Assembly (NCBI GenBank): GCA_951813545.1
Contig: OX638352.1
Location: 1,612,001-1,676,000 of the forward strand
Origin: an uncultured Poribacteria bacterium
GTDB lineage: Bacteria; Poribacteria; WGA-4E; WGA-3G
Reading direction: 5' to 3'
DNA: 64,000 nt
In this document: piece by piece, positions 58,619 through 64,000 of the stretch
Numbering within the stretch: the first letter of the stretch is position 1
Layout: each line of letters begins with the position of its first letter
Notes under the pieces: generated by a model
The model's input: the letters and a program-made list of their open reading frames with translations, nothing else
Database searches by the model: none
What the model was told of the DNA's origin: nothing
Translations under genes and position numbers: made by a program

Positions 58619-60709
58619 TTAGGCATCTATAAAAGGCTTGACATCCCACAACAGGATTGTGCAGTCGTGACTCCCACTTGCAAGAAGCGTGTTGTCTGGC
58701 GAAAAGGCGAGTGACTGTACATCCGTTGGATGTCCCCAAAAGGTCGTGATCTTCTCACCGGTAGCAACATCCCACAACTGGATTGCCAGCTTATCCATAC
58801 CTTTCTCCCTCTGCCACCAAGCCCCCGATGCGAGATACTTACCACAAGGTGAAAAAGCAAGGGCGTACGGCTTCTGTGTCTGTGGCTGCGGTATCTCTAA
58901 AAGTGTTGTCAGCGTTTCAGCACACCACAAGCGGAGTCCGCCGAACATCCCTGTAGCAATTACCCTGCCACACGGTGAAAAAGCTACTCCCATAAGCGTC
59001 CGAGATTCATCCAAAGGAAATGTCGCAATTTGTTCACCCGACGCAACATCCCACAATTTGGAAGTTTTATCGCTTGAACTACTGACCAGTCGCTTGCCAT
59101 CCGGTGAGAAGGACACTGACCAGATGAAATCTGTATGTCCTGTGAGTGATCTCAACCTCTCATTCCGTTTGAAATCGTATAGATAGATTGTGCCTTCTCT
59201 ACTTCCGACTGCAAGTCGATCATCCATCGGTGCGAATGCCATACGCCAAACTAAGTGTCCCTGTTCGGTAAATTCAGCAATCGGTTTATCAGGTTTCTCA
59301 GCATCCCAGACCGCGACATTTTCTTCGTTCTGTACAGTGGCAGCCAGCATGTTTCCGGACGGCAAAACAGTAAAAGAGGTGATACGTTTACCCTCCAGTA
59401 ATGTTTTCAGTGGGTGTTTATCTCTAATATCCCATAACACAATCCCGTTACGGTAGCCCTTTGTCGCAAGGGTTGCCCCATCCGGCAAAAACAGTACGGG
59501 GTCTGGATAACAGACAAACTCACGAAGTGTTGAAGATGTATGTCCATCGCCTACCTCAGTCTTTTTGTCGGTAATAGCCAGTTGCGGAAATTTTTTAAAC
59601 CAATTAGCATAAACACTCCGCGGGTGTGCTTCTAAGGTGTATAGTTTCTCACGACATTCGATATTCCAGACCTCAATGGTGTCTTGTCTATTAACAGTCC
59701 CAAGTAGTTCACCCTCCGGTGAGTAGAACGGCTCCACCCAAGACTCTTCAAAGTCGGTATAAACCATCTTTTGCGTGCCTTCCTCGACATCCCAGACGCG
59801 TAGGTTTTTATCTCTACTCATTGATACGAGAAAATTACTGCAAGGTGAAAAGGCAACGGAACCCACCCAATCGCTGTGTCCTGTGAAATTAGCAACACGT
59901 TCGCCCGTTGTTACATCCCACACCGAGACGCAGCGGTCAACGCGATCATCATTACTCATAGCTTGGTCAGCAGTTGCACCGGCAAGCAATCGACTGTCCG
60001 GAGAAAAGGTAAAATTAGTACCCGCAAACTTGACGATTGCCTCACCCGTCTCTGGATGCCATACGTGAGTTTGTGTTCCCTCTGTGTTAGGGTTAATGAG
60101 TTTACGTTCACCGTCGCGGAACGAATAAACTTTAGGATTGTGCGCTGTAGCAGCAAGAAATTTGCTGTCCGCCGAAAACTCAAGATGAGCAACATCATTC
60201 GATTGCGTATCACGTTCACCTCGATCCATCCGTGCGATGCACACACCTTGATGAACATCCAATACTTCAACATTGCCATCCCGATTCGCTATAGCAATCC
60301 ACTTGCGATCTGGGGAAAAAACAACATGCGCATAGATATTCTGCGCTTCTGTCCGATCCATCCGTGCGATGCACTCACCACTCTGAACATCCATCACCTT
60401 GAGGATACCATCCCAATTGGCGATAGCGATCCACTCGCCATCCGGTGAAAAATCAGCACTGGCGATTAATCCTCGCTCTGTTTCCCATAACGCAATTGGC
60501 GACTTTGATGACATTTCATACCACCAGAGTCCTACACGGGTTTGAACGGCGAAATACACACCACCGGGCGGGAGTGCCAGTTTCGGTCCCGGACCAGACG
60601 ATACAATTCCTTTTCCCAATCGGGCAATCGCGTCTTCTGGCAATGCCCATGTTGTTCCTTCAGAGTCCCCTGATACTACATTGAACGAGGCTGGTTTTCG
60701 ACTTTGCAT
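58619..60709 (-). CDS. Large WD40-repeat protein, paralog 1
   Basis: The protein has 696 residues from ATG 60709, where GAGGGA lies 9 bases upstream and the N-terminus aligns with paralog 2 (RKPASFNVV). It carries about 12-14 WD40 blades, probably two propellers: SADFSPDGEWIAIANWDGILKVMDVQSG, VAFSPCSNFLVSMSRDKNLRVWDV, VSFSPDGKRLVSSSSDKTSKLWDV and LAFSPDNTLLASGSHDCTILLWDV. No enzyme domain, signal peptide or membrane segment was seen. A cytoplasmic scaffold or sensor is likely. It lies 37 bases after paralog 2. Confidence 0.85.
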   Translation of the reverse strand: MQSRKPASFNVVSGDSEGTTWALPEDAIARLGKGIVSSGPGPKLALPPGGVYFAVQTRVGLWWYEMSSKSPIALWETERGLIASADFSPDGEWIAIANWDGILKVMDVQSGECIARMDRTEAQNIYAHVVFSPDRKWIAIANRDGNVEVLDVHQGVCIARMDRGERDTQSNDVAHLEFSADSKFLAATAHNPKVYSFRDGERKLINPNTEGTQTHVWHPETGEAIVKFAGTNFTFSPDSRLLAGATADQAMSNDDRVDRCVSVWDVTTGERVANFTGHSDWVGSVAFSPCSNFLVSMSRDKNLRVWDVEEGTQKMVYTDFEESWVEPFYSPEGELLGTVNRQDTIEVWNIECREKLYTLEAHPRSVYANWFKKFPQLAITDKKTEVGDGHTSSTLREFVCYPDPVLFLPDGATLATKGYRNGIVLWDIRDKHPLKTLLEGKRITSFTVLPSGNMLAATVQNEENVAVWDAEKPDKPIAEFTEQGHLVWRMAFAPMDDRLAVGSREGTIYLYDFKRNERLRSLTGHTDFIWSVSFSPDGKRLVSSSSDKTSKLWDVASGEQIATFPLDESRTLMGVAFSPCGRVIATGMFGGLRLWCAETLTTLLEIPQPQTQKPYALAFSPCGKYLASGAWWQREKGMDKLAIQLWDVATGEKITTFWGHPTDVQSLAFSPDNTLLASGSHDCTILLWDVKPFIDA

Positions 60710-60746
60710 TGTATTCATTCCCTCAATAAGTTCAGTGTCCCTCGTC

Positions 60747-62831
60747 TTAAGAACCAATGAATGGCTTCACATCCCACAGCAGGATTGTACCATCAAAACT
60801 TCCGCTCGCCAGAAGCGTGCTGTCCGGAGAGAAGTCGAGTGATTGCACATCTGTCGTATGACCCCAGAAGGTATGAATATTTTCGCCGGTTTCAACCTCC
60901 CATAAACGGATTGCCATCTTCTCCATTCCTTGCTGCCACCAAGTTCCAGATGCGAGATACTCGCCACACGGCGAAAAAGCAAGGGCATCATACGTCCGTC
61001 GGCTGTTCTCAGGTTGGGGTATTTTGCGTAGCGTTGTCAGTTGATCGGCGCACCACAAGCGAATTTCGTCGTCCATCCCACCGGCAATTATATTGCCACA
61101 CGGTGAGAACGCTATCCCCATAGTCGTGCGAGGCTCATCCATGGGCAGCGTAGCAATTTGTTCGCCTGACTCAATATCCCACAAGCGAGTGGTGTTGTCG
61201 TGCGCCCCGCTCACTAACCGCTTGCCATCTGGCGAAAACGCCAATGATTGAACGTAATCCGTATGTCCCGTGAGGCGTGTTGGCTCCTCTGGGGTCTGAA
61301 AGTTCCATACATAGACTGTGCCTTCTCTACTTCCCGCTGCGAGTCGATCACCAGTAGGCGCGAATATCTCGTGACGCACCCACTCTGAAGGTTCTTTAGG
61401 TGCTGTGAACTCAGCGACAGGTTCGTCCGGATTGCTGGCATCCCATACCTTGGTCTCATTACGGAGGCGGGTGCCCAGTATTCGTCCGCACGGCAAAACA
61501 GTGTACGTATAAATATTCTCATCTTTCAACAATGTTTCGCGCGGACACTTCTGGGCAACGTCCCACAACTCAATACCTGGGTAATCGCGGGTACTTACGA
61601 GCGTTTGGTTATCCAACCAAGCTACTTTTGGATAGGGCCACGGAAAATGAGGTTCACAAAGTGCTGGAAATGTTTGTGTTTTGCCATCCGTCCTTTTGTT
61701 GGACAGCGCGTAGGCACCAGCCAACTGTGGACATCTGAAAAACCACATTGCACCAACGCTCCCTCTCAAAAGTTCAATTGTTTGTAGTTTTTCACCGGAT
61801 TCTACACGGCAGATGTCAATGGCTACAGTAGTTTTCTCATAACGAAATACAGCAGTCAATAACTGCCCCTCTGGTGAGTAGAATGGAAGCCCCCAATCTG
61901 TTTCGGAGTTAGTATAAACTTTCTTTTCCACACCGTCTGCGAGGTCCCACACGCGTAGACTTTTATCTCTACTACTCGACACAAGAAATTCACCACACGG
62001 CGAAAAGGTTATATTCTCCACCAAATCCGTATGCGCTGAGAAGTGTGAGATCCGTTCAACAGTTGTTACGTCCCACACTGAAACGCAGCGGTCCACGCGA
62101 TCAGTACTACCAAGCGTTTCGTCAAACGCTGCACCCGTCAACAGACGACTGTCGGGAGAAAAGACAAAATTTCTACCCGCAAACTTGACGATTGCCTCAC
62201 CCGTCTCTGGATGCCACACGTAAGTTTGTGTGCCTTCTGTATCCGGATTCAAGAGCTGATCGTCGTCTGAATAAAGTTCAGAATTCTCCACTGTAGCGGC
62301 GAGGAATCTGCCATCAGGTGAAAATTCAAGTTGAGAAATATCATTCGTTTGGAATTCGTGAGCACCTCGATCCATCTGCGCAATGCAGTCACCGCTATGA
62401 ATATCCAATACTTTCACAACCCCATTCATCACTGCAGTAGCAAACCACTTGCTGTTCGATGAGCAGGCAAGTCCGGCAAAAGCGTCTTGACCCTCTAGCT
62501 GCGTGACGCAATCTCCGGTTTGAACGTCCAACACTTTAATGACTTGATCCCAACTGCCAATGACAATCCATTTGCTATCATGAGAAAAATCAACAGAACT
62601 AATCAGTCCCCGTTCGGTTTCCCATAACGAAATCGGCAACATTGAAGAGACATCATACCACCAAAGCCCTACTCCTGATGCAACGACGAAATATGTGCCA
62701 TCAGGCGACAGTTTCACATCACCTACGCCACCTTTTCCAAATCGGGCAATTGCGCCTTCCAACAACGCCCATGTTGTTCCTGTAGCGTCCTCTGGCACTA
62801 CATTTAACGGTGCTGGTCTGCGGTCTTGCAT
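60747..62831 (-). CDS. Large WD40-repeat protein, paralog 2
   Basis: The protein has 694 residues from ATG 62831, with GGAG 8 bases upstream. The architecture matches paralog 1 blade for blade, including the N-terminal block (FNVV/LNVVPEDATGTTWALLEGAIARFGKG) and WHPETGEAIVKFAGRNFVFSPDSRLL. Identity is about 60% and highest in the C-terminal propeller (AFSPCGEYLASGTWW). It arose by tandem duplication and is co-directional with paralogs 1 and 3. Confidence 0.85.
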   Translation of the reverse strand: MQDRRPAPLNVVPEDATGTTWALLEGAIARFGKGGVGDVKLSPDGTYFVVASGVGLWWYDVSSMLPISLWETERGLISSVDFSHDSKWIVIGSWDQVIKVLDVQTGDCVTQLEGQDAFAGLACSSNSKWFATAVMNGVVKVLDIHSGDCIAQMDRGAHEFQTNDISQLEFSPDGRFLAATVENSELYSDDDQLLNPDTEGTQTYVWHPETGEAIVKFAGRNFVFSPDSRLLTGAAFDETLGSTDRVDRCVSVWDVTTVERISHFSAHTDLVENITFSPCGEFLVSSSRDKSLRVWDLADGVEKKVYTNSETDWGLPFYSPEGQLLTAVFRYEKTTVAIDICRVESGEKLQTIELLRGSVGAMWFFRCPQLAGAYALSNKRTDGKTQTFPALCEPHFPWPYPKVAWLDNQTLVSTRDYPGIELWDVAQKCPRETLLKDENIYTYTVLPCGRILGTRLRNETKVWDASNPDEPVAEFTAPKEPSEWVRHEIFAPTGDRLAAGSREGTVYVWNFQTPEEPTRLTGHTDYVQSLAFSPDGKRLVSGAHDNTTRLWDIESGEQIATLPMDEPRTTMGIAFSPCGNIIAGGMDDEIRLWCADQLTTLRKIPQPENSRRTYDALAFSPCGEYLASGTWWQQGMEKMAIRLWEVETGENIHTFWGHTTDVQSLDFSPDSTLLASGSFDGTILLWDVKPFIGS

Positions 62832-62851
62832 CGTATCCACTCCTTACCATT

Positions 62852-64000
62852 TTAAGAATCGATAAAGGACTTGACATCCCACAGCAGAATTGTGCCTTCA
62901 AAACTACTGCTCGCCAGCAGTGTACCGTCCGGTGAAAACGCGAGCGACTGTACGTCCGAATTATGTCCCCAAAAGGTATGGATATTCTCACCAGTAGCAA
63001 CATCCCACAAACGGATTGCCATCTTCTCCATTCCCCTCTGCCACCAAGTCCCCGATGCAAGATATTCTCCACAAGGTGAAAACGCGAGGGCATACGTACG
63101 TCGGCTGTTCTCAGGTTGTGACATTATGCGTAACGTTGTCAATTGATCAGCGCACCACAACCGAATTTCGTCGTCCATGCCACCAGCAATTATCTTACCA
63201 CACGGTGAGAACGCTACTCCTATAGGAATGCGGGGTTCGTCCATCGGCAATGTGCTAATCTCCTGATCTGCTTCAATATCCCACAATCTCGCGGTCTTAT
63301 CATCTGAACCCGTCACCAATCGTTTTCCGTCTGGCGAAAACGCAAGCGCGTAAATGTAATCTGTATGTCCAGTGAGGACTATCGGGTGTTCAGGGTGATC
63401 AAGGTTCCACACATATACTGAACCATCGTTACTCCCGACTGCGAGATACCCACCTGTTGGGGAAAACACCTCCTGACGCTCCCACCATATATTTGCCCTA
63501 AACTCAACAATGGGGGTATCGGGGTAGTCAACATCCCACACCTTTGCCGTATCGTCGAGAAAAACAGCAGAACTCGCCAACATTTTACCAGAAGGCAAAA
63601 CGGTGAAAGAATGTATAAATTCATCCTCCATCAACGTTTCCCGTACACGTTTCCGCGAGACATCCCATACTATAATACCTCGCCCCAAACTTTTACTTGC
63701 GAGCGTCTGGTCATCCACCCAAATTGCCTGCGGATCGGGCAACGGGAAACGAGGCTCACGCAGCATTGCATACACTGGAATATTACCATCAACCTGTTCA
63801 CTGGATCTTTTTTCGGTGGATTCTTGAAATTGTCTTTGTGTGTAAGCAATAGCCAAGGATTTTGTAAATTCAGCACCGCCAATACCATAAGACATCTCAA
63901 ACATTTTTTCACGGTTTTCTACATTCCATATTTCAGTAGTATCAGTGTCATGAGGAAATACAAGGGTGTATAACGTTCCTTCTTTTGAGTAAAATGGATC
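62852..64000 (-). CDS. Large WD40-repeat protein, paralog 3, 5' end outside the window
   Basis: About 382 C-terminal residues are visible. The frame is open to base 64000, starting DPFYSKEGTLYTLVF, which aligns with FYSPEG in paralogs 1 and 2. The last blades (AFSPDGKRLVTGSDDKTARLWDI, LAFSPCGEYLASGTWWQRG, LAFSPDGTLLASSSFEGTILLWDV) are nearly identical to paralog 2. An in-frame ATG at 63904 is internal. The stop lies 20 bases before the paralog 2 start. Confidence 0.85.
   Translation of the reverse strand, partial: DPFYSKEGTLYTLVFPHDTDTTEIWNVENREKMFEMSYGIGGAEFTKSLAIAYTQRQFQESTEKRSSEQVDGNIPVYAMLREPRFPLPDPQAIWVDDQTLASKSLGRGIIVWDVSRKRVRETLMEDEFIHSFTVLPSGKMLASSAVFLDDTAKVWDVDYPDTPIVEFRANIWWERQEVFSPTGGYLAVGSNDGSVYVWNLDHPEHPIVLTGHTDYIYALAFSPDGKRLVTGSDDKTARLWDIEADQEISTLPMDEPRIPIGVAFSPCGKIIAGGMDDEIRLWCADQLTTLRIMSQPENSRRTYALAFSPCGEYLASGTWWQRGMEKMAIRLWDVATGENIHTFWGHNSDVQSLAFSPDGTLLASSSFEGTILLWDVKSFIDS

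Overview
The window is a bacterial chromosome segment of moderate GC, rich in repeats and mobile elements. Gene content points, by inference only, to a Poribacteria-like lineage. It combines three phytanoyl-CoA-type dioxygenases, three Gfo/Idh/MocA oxidoreductases, LamG and Kelch secreted proteins, giant tandem WD40 proteins, an ECF sigma/anti-sigma pair, IS200/IS605-type TnpB elements and many short palindromic repeats. No rRNA, tRNA or CRISPR was seen.

Layout. 1-1.8 kb: 3' part of a TonB-dependent receptor with a terminator. 1.8-4.1 kb: two tnpB-less IS ends bracketing three small genes with their own promoter and terminators. 4.2-5.6 kb: a frameshifted Kelch gene and a LamG protein with a promoter and structured leader. 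5.8-7.6 kb: an IS1-like fragment and TnpB element A1. 7.9-12.3 kb: cytochrome c, Gfo/Idh/MocA, PhyH, sugar isomerase-like and RraA-like genes, probably a catabolic cluster. 12.4-15.3 kb: a sulfur-assimilation operon (CysK/CysM-like, CysH, a ThiS/MoaD-like carrier ending Gly-Gly-Leu-Phe, and a JAMM peptidase), resembling carrier-based cysteine synthesis. 15.4-22 kb: a polytopic membrane protein with palindromic repeats inside its reading frame, a DUF433/DUF5615 toxin-antitoxin pair, a Gfo/Idh/MocA gene behind a tandem leader array, HEAT and hypothetical genes, and a tnpB-less element that looks like a free-standing guide-RNA gene. 22-28 kb: two PhyH paralogs, a radical SAM/SPASM enzyme with a PCP_red-like tail, CopD-like and EamA membrane proteins, a third Gfo/Idh/MocA gene and an L,D-transpeptidase remnant. 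28-34.5 kb: TnpB elements B1 and B2 flanking a VTT membrane protein, 3-hydroxyacyl-CoA dehydrogenase, RsmI and an outer-membrane protein. 34.6-40.4 kb: an HtrA-like protease, acetamidase/formamidase, TnpB and DUF559 fragments, a DUF4325 protein, a lipoprotein and an SDR enzyme. 40.5-48.7 kb: a complete oligopeptide ABC importer (OppD, OppF, binding protein, OppB, OppC) with an MNT-HEPN fusion embedded and a 7 x 142 bp leader array between oppD and oppF. 48.9-57.4 kb: ECF sigma/anti-sigma, TnpB element A2, a methyltransferase, HEAT protein, nucleotidyltransferase remnant, PepP-like peptidase, M14-like deacylase, rpiA and a YjbH-like protein. 57.4-64 kb: an OmpA-like protein, an RNHCP protein and three tandem WD40 paralogs, the last running off the window.

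The most unusual signal is a recurring RNA-leader-like element, found upstream of at least seven different genes. It has a GC-rich hairpin, then usually GGAUAUACG, then a conserved AACCGCAAGGAAAAUUA segment that supplies the ribosome-binding site next to the start codon. At two loci it is amplified into tandem arrays of 4 and 7 copies. I recognise no named RNA family in it. The second notable theme is TnpB biology: two intact TnpB types, each in two copies, plus tnpB-less derivatives that keep the promoter-bearing left end and the omega-RNA-like right end.
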